Counted from the first letter of the stretch, positions 33,815 through 42,584 are shown. The stretch is DNA of 46,294 nucleotides from Phenylobacterium sp. (GCF_030645195.1 NZ_JAUSLW010000170.1:1-46294); one strand, 5' to 3'. The notes: generated by a model not told the origin, from the letters alone. Made by a program: numbers and translations.

Positions 33815-33913
33815 ATGGACCACGACCTGATCGTTGTCGGCGGCGGTATCGGGGGCTCGGCCTTGGCCGCCGTCATGGCGCAGGCCGGCGTCCGCGTCCT
33901 GGGAGAGGCCTGA
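33815..33913 (+). pseudogene. Remnant of an FAD/NAD(P)-dependent oxidoreductase (N-terminal Rossmann motif only)
   Basis: A 32-codon ORF reads MDHDLIVVGGGIGGSALAAV and continues to AGVRVL, a textbook GxGxxG dinucleotide-binding N-terminus of FAD-dependent monooxygenases. It then stops abruptly after GEA with TGA. The expected roughly 350-400 residues are missing. The stop overlaps the ATG of the NTF2-like gene (TGATG), as an intact upstream gene would, suggesting an internal deletion that kept both ends of the original coding sequence. Confidence 0.75.
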
Positions 33914-34263
33914 TGGAAGATTTCAACAATCGGTGGCTGGCGGCCTGGACCGCCAAGGATGTCGAGGCCCTGCTGGGCTTCTATGCGCCCGACACCTGGT
34001 ACTTCGACCAGCAGGTTCCCCAGGGCCTGCACGGCCACGCGGCGCTGGGGGCCTATCTGCGCGGGCTGTTTTCCGCCACCCCGCCCATGCGTTACGAGGC
34101 CGAGGCCCTGTGGCCCATCGCCGGCGGTTTCTGCGGCCGCTGGTACTGCACGATCGGGGACGCGACCGCCCCGGCCCTGCGCGGCTTCGACCTGGTGCTG
34201 ATGGACGGCGAGCGCATCGGCCGCAACGAGGTCTATGTCCACACCCTGGGGCCGGCCGCGTGA
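33913..34263 (+). CDS. NTF2-like (SnoaL-type) nuclear transport factor 2 family protein
   Basis: 116 aa with the cone-shaped NTF2-like pattern: NNRWLAAWTAKDVEALLGFYAPD, then a beta-rich part including GLHGHAALGAYLRGLF, MRYEAEALWPIAGGF and DLVLMDGERIGRNEVYV. The fold binds small hydrophobic ligands or acts as isomerase or dehydratase; the role here is unknown. The ATG overlaps the stop of the remnant FAD ORF by 1 nt, and its stop overlaps the GTG of the phosphotransferase gene by 3 nt, so it is in a coupled run that once probably included the FAD enzyme. Confidence 0.85.
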   Translation: MEDFNNRWLAAWTAKDVEALLGFYAPDTWYFDQQVPQGLHGHAALGAYLRGLFSATPPMRYEAEALWPIAGGFCGRWYCTIGDATAPALRGFDLVLMDGERIGRNEVYVHTLGPAA

Positions 34264-35339
34264 GCGACCTTCCCATCGTCACCGACCCCGCCGCCGTCGA
34301 CGCCGCCTGGCTCACCGCCGCCCTCAACCGCGCCGGCGTCGCCGCCCAGGTGGAGGGCTTCACCACCCAGAAGGTGGGGGATGGCATGCTGGGGGAGAGC
34401 GTCCGCTTCAACCTGGCCTACGCCAAACCCGTGGAGGGCGCCCCGGCCAGCCTGGTGGGCAAATTTCCTTCCGCAGATCCCGTCAGCCGCGCCACCGGCG
34501 GCCAGATCGGCCTCTATCTCAACGAGGTGCGCTTCTACCAGGAGATCGCCCACACCGTGGCGATCCGCACTCCGCGGCCCTTCGTGGCGGCCATCGACCC
34601 CGAGACCAGCGACTTCACCTTGCTCCTGGAGGACATGGGCCCGGCCCGCGGCGGAAACCAGCTCACCGGCTGCTCCCTGGCCGACGCCCAGACGGTGATG
34701 GACGAGGCCGCGGCCCTGCACGGCCCCCGCTGGGCCGATCCGAAGCTGGACGAGGTGGAGTTCCTCAACCGCCAGATGCTCGATCCCGTGGCCCTAGTGG
34801 CCATGTTCGGCGGCATCATGGCGGCCTTCCGCCAGCGCTACGAGGACGCCCTGGAGCCTGAATATATGGCCCTTTGCCAGGACTTCGCCGACAATCTCGG
34901 CGGCTATTACGCCGGACCGGTCGCGCCGCCCACCGTGCAGCACGCCGACTTCCGCCTCGACAACATGCTGTTCGAGCCCCAGGGCGGCCGCTGGCCCCTG
35001 GCGGTGCTGGACTGGCAGACGGCGGCCAAGGGGCCGGGCGTGCAGGACGTGGCCTATTTCATCGGCGCGGGCCTGCCCACGCAGGAGCGCCGTCGCCACG
35101 AACAGGACCTGCTGCGCCGCTGGCTCGACGCGCTGGCCCGCTACGGGGTGACCTACAGCTGGGACGAGGCCTGGAGCGCCTACCGCCACTACCTGCTGCA
35201 CGGGGTCTTCACCGCCATCTTCGCCTCGGTCAGCACCAAGCAGACCGACCGCGGCGACCAGATGTTCCTCACCATGGCCCGGCGCCACAGCGCCCACGCC
35301 CTGGACCTGGAGTCGATGAAGCTGCTGCGGGGGGCCTAG
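34260..35339 (+). CDS. Phosphotransferase family protein (APH/ecdysteroid-kinase-like)
   Basis: 359 aa aminoglycoside-phosphotransferase-fold protein with GTG start overlapping the previous stop. The N-lobe has LVGKFP, containing the ATP-binding Lys, and LLLEDMGPARGG. The C-lobe has the catalytic loop VQHADFRLDNMLF (HxDxxxxN) and the DFG-like metal site VLDWQTAAKGPGVQDVAYFIG. Members of this subgroup phosphorylate small hydroxyl compounds; substrate and antibiotic relevance cannot be inferred. It ends 4 bp before the convergent purU gene. Confidence 0.9.
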   Translation: MSDLPIVTDPAAVDAAWLTAALNRAGVAAQVEGFTTQKVGDGMLGESVRFNLAYAKPVEGAPASLVGKFPSADPVSRATGGQIGLYLNEVRFYQEIAHTVAIRTPRPFVAAIDPETSDFTLLLEDMGPARGGNQLTGCSLADAQTVMDEAAALHGPRWADPKLDEVEFLNRQMLDPVALVAMFGGIMAAFRQRYEDALEPEYMALCQDFADNLGGYYAGPVAPPTVQHADFRLDNMLFEPQGGRWPLAVLDWQTAAKGPGVQDVAYFIGAGLPTQERRRHEQDLLRRWLDALARYGVTYSWDEAWSAYRHYLLHGVFTAIFASVSTKQTDRGDQMFLTMARRHSAHALDLESMKLLRGA

Positions 35340-35343
35340 CCCC

Positions 35344-36186
35344 TCAGTCCGTAAACACCACCGTCTTGCCGCCGTTCAGCAGCACCCGGTCCTCCAGCCG
35401 CCAGCGGACGGCGCGCGCCAGCACGCGGCGCTCGATGTCGCGGCCCTTGCGGATCAGGTCCTTGGGGGTGTCGCGGTGGCTGATGCGCTCGACGTCCTGC
35501 TCGATGATCGGGCCCTCGTCGAGGTCGGTGGTGACGTAGTGGGCGGTGGCGCCGATCACCTTCACCCCGCGCTGGTGGGCCTGGTGATAGGGGCGCGCGC
35601 CCTTGAAGCCCGGCAGGAAGGAGTGGTGGATGTTGATGCAGCGACCCTCCAGCTTGGCGGCCAGGCCGTCGGATAGCACCTGCATGTAGCGGGCGAGCAC
35701 CACCAGCTCGGTCTGGGTCTCCTGGATCAGCCGCCACAGCGCGGCTTCCTGCTCCATCTTGGTGTCGCGGGTCACCGGCAGGTGGTGGAAGGGGACGCCC
35801 GACAAATCCAGGTGGGCGTAGGTGTTGGCGGCGTGGTTGGAGACCACGGCCGCCAGGGTCATGGGCAGCTCGCCCCGGCGCCAGCGATAGAGCAGGTCGG
35901 CCAGGCAGTGGTCCTGCTGCGAGGCCAGGATCATCACCCGCTTCTTGTCCCGGGCGCCGCGCAGGGTCCAGTCCATGCCGAAGGCCTGGGCGTGGGGGGC
36001 GAAGGCGTCGCGCAGGCTCTCGGCGCTCTCCTTGCCGGCGTCGAACACCACCCGCATGAAGAAGCGGCCGGTCTCCTCGTCGTCGAACTGCTGGGCGTCG
36101 AGGATGTTGCCGCCGCGCTCGAACAGGAAGGCCGAGACGCGGGCGACGATTCCGGGGCGGTCGGGACAGGCGAGGGTCAGGATCAT
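35344..36186 (-). CDS. purU: Formyltetrahydrofolate deformylase
   Basis: 280 aa. The N-terminal ACT domain ([32 protein letters not shown]) is followed by the formyltransferase-like domain with [20 protein letters not shown], the catalytic Asn, His and Asp being in [15 protein letters not shown] and LDEGPII. The enzyme hydrolyses 10-formyl-THF to formate and THF, balancing one-carbon units for purine synthesis. The start at 36186 ([12 protein letters not shown]) puts the ACT domain at the N-terminus as in the family. The gene is divergent from argE with a 118-bp gap. Confidence 0.95.
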   Translation of the reverse strand: MILTLACPDRPGIVARVSAFLFERGGNILDAQQFDDEETGRFFMRVVFDAGKESAESLRDAFAPHAQAFGMDWTLRGARDKKRVMILASQQDHCLADLLYRWRRGELPMTLAAVVSNHAANTYAHLDLSGVPFHHLPVTRDTKMEQEAALWRLIQETQTELVVLARYMQVLSDGLAAKLEGRCINIHHSFLPGFKGARPYHQAHQRGVKVIGATAHYVTTDLDEGPIIEQDVERISHRDTPKDLIRKGRDIERRVLARAVRWRLEDRVLLNGGKTVVFTD

Positions 36187-36304
36187 GACCGGGCCTAAGG
36201 CGCGATCGCCGCGCGGACGTCAAGTTCCGAACAGTTTGCGCCCTGGCGAATTCGTGACCGGCCTAGCGGGTGGAGCCCGTCGCGGCCCAAGGCTAGGGTG
36301 GCCC

Positions 36305-37474
36305 ATGACCCTCACCTCCCGCGCCCTCGACATCCTGGCGACCCTGGTGGCCTTCGACACCACCTCGCACCTCTCCAACCTCGCCCTCATCGAATGGGTG
36401 GAGGCCTATCTGGACGGCCACGGCGTGGCCCACCGCCGGGCGCCCAACCCCGAGGGGACCAAGTCCAACCTGCTGGCCACCATCGGTCCGATGATCCCGG
36501 GCGGGGTGGTGCTGTCGGGCCATACCGACGTGGTGCCGGTGGACGGCCAGCCCTGGGTCACCGACCCCTTCAAGCTGACCCCGAAGGCCGACGGGCGCAT
36601 CTATGGGCGCGGGACCTGCGACATGAAGGGCTTCCTGGCCCTGGCCCTGGCCGCCGTCCCCGACCTGGTGGCCGCGAACCCCAGGAAGCCGGTCCACCTG
36701 GCCTTCTCCTATGACGAGGAGATCGGCTGCCTGGGGGCGCCCGACCTGATCCGCCTGATCGGCGCCGAGCTGCCGGCCCCGGCCCTGGTGGTGGTGGGCG
36801 AGCCCACCAACATGGAGGCCGTGCGCGGCCACAAGGGGATCATCAACCACCGGGTCACGGTCAACGGCCACGAGGCCCATTCCAGCCAGACCCAGCTCGG
36901 GGTCTCGGCGATCATGGAGGCCGTGCCCCTGATGGCGGCCCTGCGCGAGCTGGCCGCGAAACTGGAGCGCGAGGCCGATCCCGCCTCCCTGTTCACGCCC
37001 AAGCAGGCGACCCTGACCATCGGCCTGGTGAACGGCGGCACGGCGGGCAACATCCTGGCCCGGGAGTGTGTGTTCCAGTTCGACCTGCGCTATCCGGCGG
37101 GGCTGGATCCCGACGCCGTCCTGGCCGACTTCATGGCCCAGTGCCGCGCGCTGGACGCCGAGCTCAAGACCCGCGCCCCCGAGGTTGGGGTCAGGGTCGA
37201 GCGCCGCTCCGCCACCCCGCCGCTGGCGCCCGAACCGGACGGCGTCGCCGAGGTCTTCGCGCGCAGGCTGACCGGCGACAATGGCCCGCCCCGGGTGGTG
37301 GCCTTCGCCACCGAGGCCGGCCAGTTCCAGCGGGCGGGTTTCTCGACGGTGATCTGCGGCCCCGGCTCCATCGACCAGGCCCACCAGCCCAACGAATATG
37401 TCGAGGCCGCCCAGATGGACCGCGGCGGGGCCTTCATGGAACGCCTGGTGGAATGGGCCGCGGCGGGGGAGTGA
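36305..37474 (+). CDS. argE: Acetylornithine deacetylase (M20 family)
   Basis: 389 aa zinc amidohydrolase releasing acetate from N-acetylornithine in arginine synthesis. Metal ligands and catalytic residues are seen in VLSGHTDVVPVDGQPW, GRGTCDMKGF, SYDEEIGCLGA and VGEPTNM; the lid domain has HEAHSSQTQLGVSA and GGTAGN. Start at 36305 (MTLTSRALDI) matches the family; the open frame upstream is shadow coding. Related M20 deacylases cannot be excluded, but the ArgE-like GTCDMKG, EEIGCLGA and QAHQPNE features favour ArgE. A family C repeat follows the stop. Confidence 0.93.
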   Translation: MTLTSRALDILATLVAFDTTSHLSNLALIEWVEAYLDGHGVAHRRAPNPEGTKSNLLATIGPMIPGGVVLSGHTDVVPVDGQPWVTDPFKLTPKADGRIYGRGTCDMKGFLALALAAVPDLVAANPRKPVHLAFSYDEEIGCLGAPDLIRLIGAELPAPALVVVGEPTNMEAVRGHKGIINHRVTVNGHEAHSSQTQLGVSAIMEAVPLMAALRELAAKLEREADPASLFTPKQATLTIGLVNGGTAGNILARECVFQFDLRYPAGLDPDAVLADFMAQCRALDAELKTRAPEVGVRVERRSATPPLAPEPDGVAEVFARRLTGDNGPPRVVAFATEAGQFQRAGFSTVICGPGSIDQAHQPNEYVEAAQMDRGGAFMERLVEWAAAGE

Positions 37475-37479
37475 GCGCC

Positions 37480-37596
37480 CTCCCTCCCCTTCATGGGGAG
37501 GGGCAGATCGCGAAGCGATCGGGGTGGGGGAGTGTGGCCGGTGCTCCCCACCCGTCCGGCGTTCCGCCGTCCACCCTCCCCATGAAGGGGAGGGAG
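37480..37596. repeat. Family C repeat, copy C3 (long perfect terminal inverted repeat)
   Basis: The 21-nt arm at 37480-37500 is perfectly complementary to 37576-37596. Each arm is itself a hairpin of cccctt-cat-gggg type. The middle contains gatcgcgaagcgatc and the gc-rich hairpin ccggcgttccgccgt. It occupies the whole gap between argE and the convergent glycosyltransferase gene and may terminate both. Confidence 0.88.
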
Positions 37597-38616
37597 TTAT
37601 TTCAACTTCTTGATCACCACCCGACGCAGGAACAGGTCCAGCGGGTTCCAGGTCATGGCCCGCGCGATGGTCCAGGAGCTGACCGTCCGGGTCGCCTGGG
37701 CCTCGCGGCGGGCGGCGAGCGCCACGTCCAGGCCCTTCAGCCCCGCCATCAGGCCCCGCCAGGGCGCGTGAATCTCGTGGCGGTCGGCGTGACGCAGGAA
37801 GAGCAGGGCGGTGGTGAGGAGGTGCAGGGGCAGGGTCAGCCACAGCAGCAGGGGCGGGGTGTCCTTCAAATAGACCCACAGCCGATTGCGGGTGCCGTGG
37901 AAGACCGCGAACTCCGAACGTGGCCCGCCCGAGGCGGTGGAGCCCACGTGCCGCACGACGGCGGCGGGGATCACCAGGGTGGGCTCCCCGATCAGCCGCA
38001 TGCGGTAGCCGAAATCCACATCCTCGCAGTAGCAGAACAAGCGCTCGTCGAAGCCGCCCAGCGCCAGGAAGAAATCCCGCGCCACCAGCATGGCGCCGCC
38101 GCAGGCCGAGAACACCTCGCCGGGCGCCACCGGTCCCGGATCGGCGCCGGTATAGCCGCCCCGGAAGGGAAAGCCCGCCCCCGACATCACGTCCCCCAGC
38201 CCGTCCAGCCGTCCGGGATCGTCGGCCATCAGCTGGCGGGAGGAGAAGCACTTCACGGCAGGCCAGGTCTCCGACGCCTCCATCAGGGTCTCCAGCCAGT
38301 CGGGGTCGGCGAAGGCGTCGGGATTGATCAGGGCGATCCAGGCGCCCCGCGCCAGGGCCGCGGCGCGGTTCACCCCGGCCGCGAAGCCCAGGTTGGAGCC
38401 GGCCTCCACGAACCGCACCCCCGGATGGGCGGCGACCGCGGCCTGCGGCGCGCCGTCGCTGGAGGCGTTGTCCAGCAGGATGATCTCGTGGTCGGTGAAG
38501 CCTTGGCGCTCCAGGGCCGCCAGGCAGGTTTCCAGGTGGTGACCGCTCTGATAGGCGACCACGATGATGCTGACGGCGGGCGTCAAGGACTTGTCTTTCC
38601 CGCCAACCCGCGCCAT
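37597..38616 (-). CDS. Glycosyltransferase family 2 protein (rhamnosyltransferase-like)
   Basis: 339 aa from MARVGGKDKSL. The GT-A fold shows SIIVVAYQSGHHLETCLAAL, IILLDNASSDGAPQ (DxA/DxS nucleotide site), NLGFAAGVNRA and WIALINPDAFADPDW, then GEVFSACGGAMLVARDFFLALGGFDERLFCYCEDVDFGYRM with the ED acid motif. One or two hydrophobic helices lie near the end (LLLWLTLPLHLLTTALLFL). It probably adds a deoxysugar or hexose to a surface polysaccharide. Start upstream at 38694 would overlap the divergent rmlC gene, so 38616 is preferred. rmlC starts 31 bp away, divergently. Confidence 0.9.
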   Translation of the reverse strand: MARVGGKDKSLTPAVSIIVVAYQSGHHLETCLAALERQGFTDHEIILLDNASSDGAPQAAVAAHPGVRFVEAGSNLGFAAGVNRAAALARGAWIALINPDAFADPDWLETLMEASETWPAVKCFSSRQLMADDPGRLDGLGDVMSGAGFPFRGGYTGADPGPVAPGEVFSACGGAMLVARDFFLALGGFDERLFCYCEDVDFGYRMRLIGEPTLVIPAAVVRHVGSTASGGPRSEFAVFHGTRNRLWVYLKDTPPLLLWLTLPLHLLTTALLFLRHADRHEIHAPWRGLMAGLKGLDVALAARREAQATRTVSSWTIARAMTWNPLDLFLRRVVIKKLK

Positions 38617-38647
38617 CGCAAGCGTCACTCCGTCCAACTGAGGCGCC

Positions 38648-39202
38648 ATGACGACGATTACGCCGCTCGCCCTGCCCGAGGTCCTGCTTATCACGCCCCG
38701 GCGTCATGGCGATGCGCGGGGCTGGTTCGTCGAGACCTGGAGCCGCCGCGCCTTTGCCGACGCCGGGCTGGACGTCGATTTCGTGCAGGACAACCACGCC
38801 TTCAGCGCGCAGGCCGGCACGGTGCGCGGCCTTCACTTCCAGACCGCCCCCCACCCCCAGGCCAAGCTGCTGCGGGCCCTGCGCGGCGCTATTCTCGACG
38901 TGGCGGTGGATATCCGCGCCGGTTCGCCCACCTACGGCCGCTGGGTCTCCGCCACCCTGACGGCCGAGCGCGGCGAGCAGCTCTTCGTGCCCCGCGGCTT
39001 CGCCCACGGCTACTGTACGCTGACCCCCGACACCGAGATCGCCTACAAGGTCGACGGCCTCTACGCGCCCCAGACCGAGGGCAGCGTGCTGTGGAACGAC
39101 CCGGACATCGGGATCGACTGGCCTGACTTCGCCGGCGCCAGCCTGTCGGAGAAGGACAAGGTCGCCCCGCGCCTGAAGGACCTCGCCCCGGTGAGTTTCT
39201 GA
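38648..39202 (+). CDS. rfbC: dTDP-4-dehydrorhamnose 3,5-epimerase
   Basis: 184 aa cupin enzyme of dTDP-L-rhamnose synthesis. The hallmarks are RHGDARGWFVETW, FVQDNHAFSAQAGTVRGLHFQ (catalytic His), KLLRALRGAILDVAVDIR and LFVPRGFAHGYCTL, ending IDWP. The other rml genes (A, B, D) are not in the window. The stop codon overlaps the ATG of tesB by 1 nt, so they are coupled. The divergent glycosyltransferase gene may use the rhamnose product, which is inference from adjacency. Confidence 0.94.
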   Translation: MTTITPLALPEVLLITPRRHGDARGWFVETWSRRAFADAGLDVDFVQDNHAFSAQAGTVRGLHFQTAPHPQAKLLRALRGAILDVAVDIRAGSPTYGRWVSATLTAERGEQLFVPRGFAHGYCTLTPDTEIAYKVDGLYAPQTEGSVLWNDPDIGIDWPDFAGASLSEKDKVAPRLKDLAPVSF

Positions 39203-40038
39203 TGGCCGACGTCAGCGAGCTTGTCGCCATCCTGGAGCTCGAACCCATCGAGCTGGACATGTTCCGTGGCCAGACCCCGGCCGGGGCCGGCAGCCGCATC
39301 TATGGCGGCCAGGTGGTGGCCCAGGCCATGGCCGCGGCCTACCGCACCATCGACGACGGCCGGCTCTGCCACTCAATGCACGGCTATTTCATGCGGCCGG
39401 GCGACCCCAAGGTCCCGATCCTGTTCCAGGTGGAGCGGGTGCGGGACGGCGGGACCTTCGCGGTGCGCCGGGTGGTGGCCCTGCAGAACGGCAAACAGAT
39501 CTTCAACCTGGCCGCCTCCTTCCAGATCCCGGAAGAGGGCTTCGAGCACCAGTTCGACATGCCCGCCGCCCCCGATCCCGACACCCTGCTCAACGAGGAG
39601 CAGCTGCGGGCCAAGGCGGGTCTGGATTCCGCGTCCCGCCGCATCTGGCCGGTGGAGGTGCGCCCCGTCGATCCGGCCCCGCACGGCGTCGTGGAGGCGC
39701 GCGAGCCCTACGACATGTGCTGGTTCCGCGCCCGCGTCTCCCTGGGGGACGGTGTGGTCCTCAACCAGTGCGCCCTGGCCTACGGCACCGACATGACCCT
39801 GCTGGACGTGTCCCTGCGGCCGCACGGGGTGGACTGGGACTCCGGGCGGCTGCAGGTGGCCAGCCTCGACCACGCCCTCTGGTTCCACAAGGCCAGCGAC
39901 TTCTCCCGGTGGCACCTCTACGTCCAGGACAGTCCCTCGGCTTCGGGCGGCCGCGGGTTCAACCGCGGATCCATCTATGGGCCCGACGGCGCCCTGGTGG
40001 CCTCGGCCACCCAGGAAGCCCTGATCCGGTACCGCTAG
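39202..40038 (+). CDS. tesB: Acyl-CoA thioesterase II
   Basis: 278 aa double-hotdog thioesterase that hydrolyses medium- and long-chain acyl-CoA to free acid and CoA. Signatures are DMFRGQTPAGAGSRIYGGQVVAQAMAAA in the first hotdog, SMHGYFMRPGDPKVPI, RVRDGGTFAVRRVVALQNGKQIFNLAASFQ, and in the second hotdog LDHALWFHK and GRGFNRGSIYGPDGALVASATQEALIRYR, including the family catalytic Asp/Thr/Gln positions. The 1-nt overlap with rmlC indicates coupling although the pathways differ. Confidence 0.95.
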   Translation: MADVSELVAILELEPIELDMFRGQTPAGAGSRIYGGQVVAQAMAAAYRTIDDGRLCHSMHGYFMRPGDPKVPILFQVERVRDGGTFAVRRVVALQNGKQIFNLAASFQIPEEGFEHQFDMPAAPDPDTLLNEEQLRAKAGLDSASRRIWPVEVRPVDPAPHGVVEAREPYDMCWFRARVSLGDGVVLNQCALAYGTDMTLLDVSLRPHGVDWDSGRLQVASLDHALWFHKASDFSRWHLYVQDSPSASGGRGFNRGSIYGPDGALVASATQEALIRYR

Positions 40039-40094
40039 ACCGGTCGCCGCGGCGCCGATAGCTTCGCCGCCTGGCTTTCGAGTGGGGTTTCCTG

Positions 40095-41423
40095 ATGCGT
40101 ATCCAATGGCGGCGCGCGGCGCTGACGAGTGTGGCGGCCGCGGCCCTGGTCCTCGGAGCGGCCCCAGCCTTCGCCAAGGACATCGTCATCCATGCCGGCC
40201 GGTTGATCGACGGGGTCTCCAAGGCGCCGCGCGCCGAGGTCTCCATCCTGATCCACGACGACCGCATCACCGGCGTCCAGGCCGGCTACGTCACCCCGGC
40301 CGGCGCCGAGGTCATCGACCTGAAGTCGGGCACGGTGCTGCCCGGCCTGATCGACACCCACGACCACATCGCCGCGGGCTTCCACAAGGGCGACCCGATC
40401 CGCAACGCGGTCACGATCACCAGCTACGACACCGCCATCGAGTCCACCAACTATGCGCGGGCCACCCTGCTGGCGGGCTTCACCTCGGTCCGCGACGTGG
40501 GCGGGGAGACCGGTGTCACCGTGGCGCTGAAGAAGGCGGTCAACGCCGGCACGATCCCCGGTCCCCGCATCTGGACCTCCGGCGGCGCCATCGGCCCCAC
40601 GGGCGGTCACGGCGACTCGGCCAATGGCCTGGATCCGGACCTGGATCATCCGCACTGGAAGGACAACCTGGCAGACAGCCCGGAGTCCGCGCGCCGGGCG
40701 GTCCGCACCCTGCACCGTCAGGGCGTCGACCTGATCAAGATCATGCCCTCGGGCGGGGTGATGTCCATCGGCGACGACCCCAACCACCAGCTGATGGCCG
40801 ACGACGAGATCAGGGCCGTGATCGAGACCGCCCACGCGCTGGGCATGAAGGTGGCCGCCCACGCCCACGGCAAGCTGGCCATCGACAAGGCCGCGGCCCT
40901 GGGGGTCGACTCCATCGAGCACGGCTCCTTCGCCGACGCCGAGAGCTACAGGATCATGAAGGCCCACGGGACCTACTTTGTCCCCACCATGCTGGTGGGC
41001 GCCAGGGTCTATGACCGGGCCAAGACCCATCCCGAACAGCTCAACCCGTCCACCGCCGAAAAGGCCCTGAAGGTGGTGCCGGTGATGGTCAAGAACCTGC
41101 ACGACGCCTATGCCGCCGGGGTGAAGATCGCCTTCGGCACCGACACCTTCGGCATGTCGGCCCACGGCGAGAACGCCCAGGAGTTCGCCCTGATGGTCAA
41201 GGCGGGCATGAGCCCGTCCGACGCCATCACCGCGGCGACGGCCAGCGCGGCGGACCTGATCGGCGACGCCCAGGACATCGGCTCCATCCAGGCCGGCCGC
41301 TATGCCGACATCATCGCCGTCGATGGCGATCCCCTGGCCGACGTCACCACCCTGGAGCGGGTCGGGTTCGTGATGAAGGGCGGGACGGTCTACAAGGTCG
41401 GCGGCAAGCCGGTCACGCCCTGA
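40095..41423 (+). CDS. Secreted metal-dependent amidohydrolase (Xaa-Pro/Xaa-Arg dipeptidase-like)
   Basis: 442 aa. A signal peptide (RRAALTSVAAAALVLGA, cleavage near AFA-KD) predicts a periplasmic location. The metal motifs are PGLIDTHDHIAA (HxH), KIMPSGGVM with a carboxylated-Lys candidate (LIKIMPSGG), VAAHAHGKLAI, SIEHGSF and the Asp in IAFGTDTFG. This matches the imidazolonepropionase-like group that includes Caulobacter peptidases acting on dipeptides with Arg or Lys. Substrate is not certain. It is transcribed in the same direction as tesB with a 56-bp gap and is convergent with the kinase gene. Confidence 0.88.
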   Translation: MRIQWRRAALTSVAAAALVLGAAPAFAKDIVIHAGRLIDGVSKAPRAEVSILIHDDRITGVQAGYVTPAGAEVIDLKSGTVLPGLIDTHDHIAAGFHKGDPIRNAVTITSYDTAIESTNYARATLLAGFTSVRDVGGETGVTVALKKAVNAGTIPGPRIWTSGGAIGPTGGHGDSANGLDPDLDHPHWKDNLADSPESARRAVRTLHRQGVDLIKIMPSGGVMSIGDDPNHQLMADDEIRAVIETAHALGMKVAAHAHGKLAIDKAAALGVDSIEHGSFADAESYRIMKAHGTYFVPTMLVGARVYDRAKTHPEQLNPSTAEKALKVVPVMVKNLHDAYAAGVKIAFGTDTFGMSAHGENAQEFALMVKAGMSPSDAITAATASAADLIGDAQDIGSIQAGRYADIIAVDGDPLADVTTLERVGFVMKGGTVYKVGGKPVTP

Positions 41424-41427
41424 GGCC

Positions 41428-42504
41428 TCAGGTTTCCGGGGCGGCGTCGGCGCGGGCGAAGAAGACGCTCACCCGCAGGCCCGTGCCGGGATTGGGCTCC
41501 ACCTCGACCTGGGCCTTGGCGTTCTGACGCAGGGACTGGACGATCAGGGCGCTGAGCTTGCCGGCCCGGGGCCAGACCTCGCCTGGGGCCAGACCCACCC
41601 CGTCGTCGGCGACGACCACCCGGCACCCGGTCTCGTCCACCAGGCTGCGCAGCTTGATCGTGCCGCCCTCACGGCCCTTGAAGGCGTGCTTCAGGGCGTT
41701 GGTGAGCAGCTCATTGACCACCAGGCCGGCGGGCATGGCGACATTTATGGAGACCGGCCAGGTGTCCACCTGCAGGTCCAGGTGGATGCCCTCCACCGCA
41801 TGGGCCTTCATCACCGCCGAGGCGACCTGGCTCAGATAGACCCCCAGGTCGATGCTCTCCCCGTGGCCCTCCTCGGAGAGCGAGCGGTAGAGCAGGCCCA
41901 GGGCCTCGACCCGGCCGGCCAGGCGGGCGAACCGCTCGTCCTTGGCGTTCTCCGGAACGTTGCGCGCCTCGATGCGGATCAGGGCGGTGATCATCTGGAG
42001 ATTGTTGCCCACCCGATGCTGCAGCTCCTTCAGCTGCACGTCCTTGTCGTGGATCCTTTGCTCGAAGTCGCTGAGGTCCAGCTCGCCGCGGCGGGCGGCC
42101 TCCACCAGGGCCAGCATGCGGAACACCGGGTCGCCGGCGGAGTCCTGGATCAGGTTGGACCAGGCGTCGACCGTCTGGGCCTGCTCCCCGGCGGTCAGGT
42201 CGAAGGCGCCGATGAAGTCCTGATCCTCGGTGATGGCGTCGCTGAACCGGCGACCGTCCTGCGCCCCGGCGGCCTGGCCCGAAAGGGTGGTCCAGACCTC
42301 GCCCTCCAGGTCGGCGGCGGCGCGGCCGGTCAGGCGCTCGAACTCGACATTGGCGTAGACGATGCGTTCGGCCGGTTCGAGCTCCGACACCGCGATGGCG
42401 ATCGGCACCTGGTCGAGGAACTGGCGGAAGCTGCTGCTTTCGAGCACGCCGGCCAGGTCCGGGGTGTTCAGCAGCTGTTCAAGCCGCTCGTCCGGAGGCG
42501 TCAT
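41428..42504 (-). CDS. PAS domain sensor histidine kinase (HisKA_2/HWE type)
   Basis: 358 aa soluble kinase. The PAS domain (about 28-135) has the motif IVYANVEFERLTGRAAADLEG but lacks the Cys-containing GRNCRFLQ motif of photosensory LOV domains. The HisKA_2 dimerisation helix contains the phospho-acceptor in LKELQHRVGNNLQMITALI, and the ATPase domain has LVVNELLTNALKHAF and VVADDGVGL. Length and layout resemble the LovK group of Caulobacter, but flavin photochemistry would need the missing cysteine. No transmembrane segment is present. Its partner regulator is not adjacent. It is convergent with the amidohydrolase gene (4-bp gap). Confidence 0.88.
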   Translation of the reverse strand: MTPPDERLEQLLNTPDLAGVLESSSFRQFLDQVPIAIAVSELEPAERIVYANVEFERLTGRAAADLEGEVWTTLSGQAAGAQDGRRFSDAITEDQDFIGAFDLTAGEQAQTVDAWSNLIQDSAGDPVFRMLALVEAARRGELDLSDFEQRIHDKDVQLKELQHRVGNNLQMITALIRIEARNVPENAKDERFARLAGRVEALGLLYRSLSEEGHGESIDLGVYLSQVASAVMKAHAVEGIHLDLQVDTWPVSINVAMPAGLVVNELLTNALKHAFKGREGGTIKLRSLVDETGCRVVVADDGVGLAPGEVWPRAGKLSALIVQSLRQNAKAQVEVEPNPGTGLRVSVFFARADAAPET

Positions 42505-42584
42505 GTAGAAGTCCTAAACTCGTCGTCCCGCCGCCCGTATGCGCCCGCCCGGCCCGCAAGGCCAGTGGCGCGAGCCACGCGCGC

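Noticed and set aside
36293..39007. 904-codon minus-strand open frame across argE and the glycosyltransferase
   Set aside because: Mixture of shadow sequence and repeat C3; the real minus-strand gene is the GT2 in another frame.
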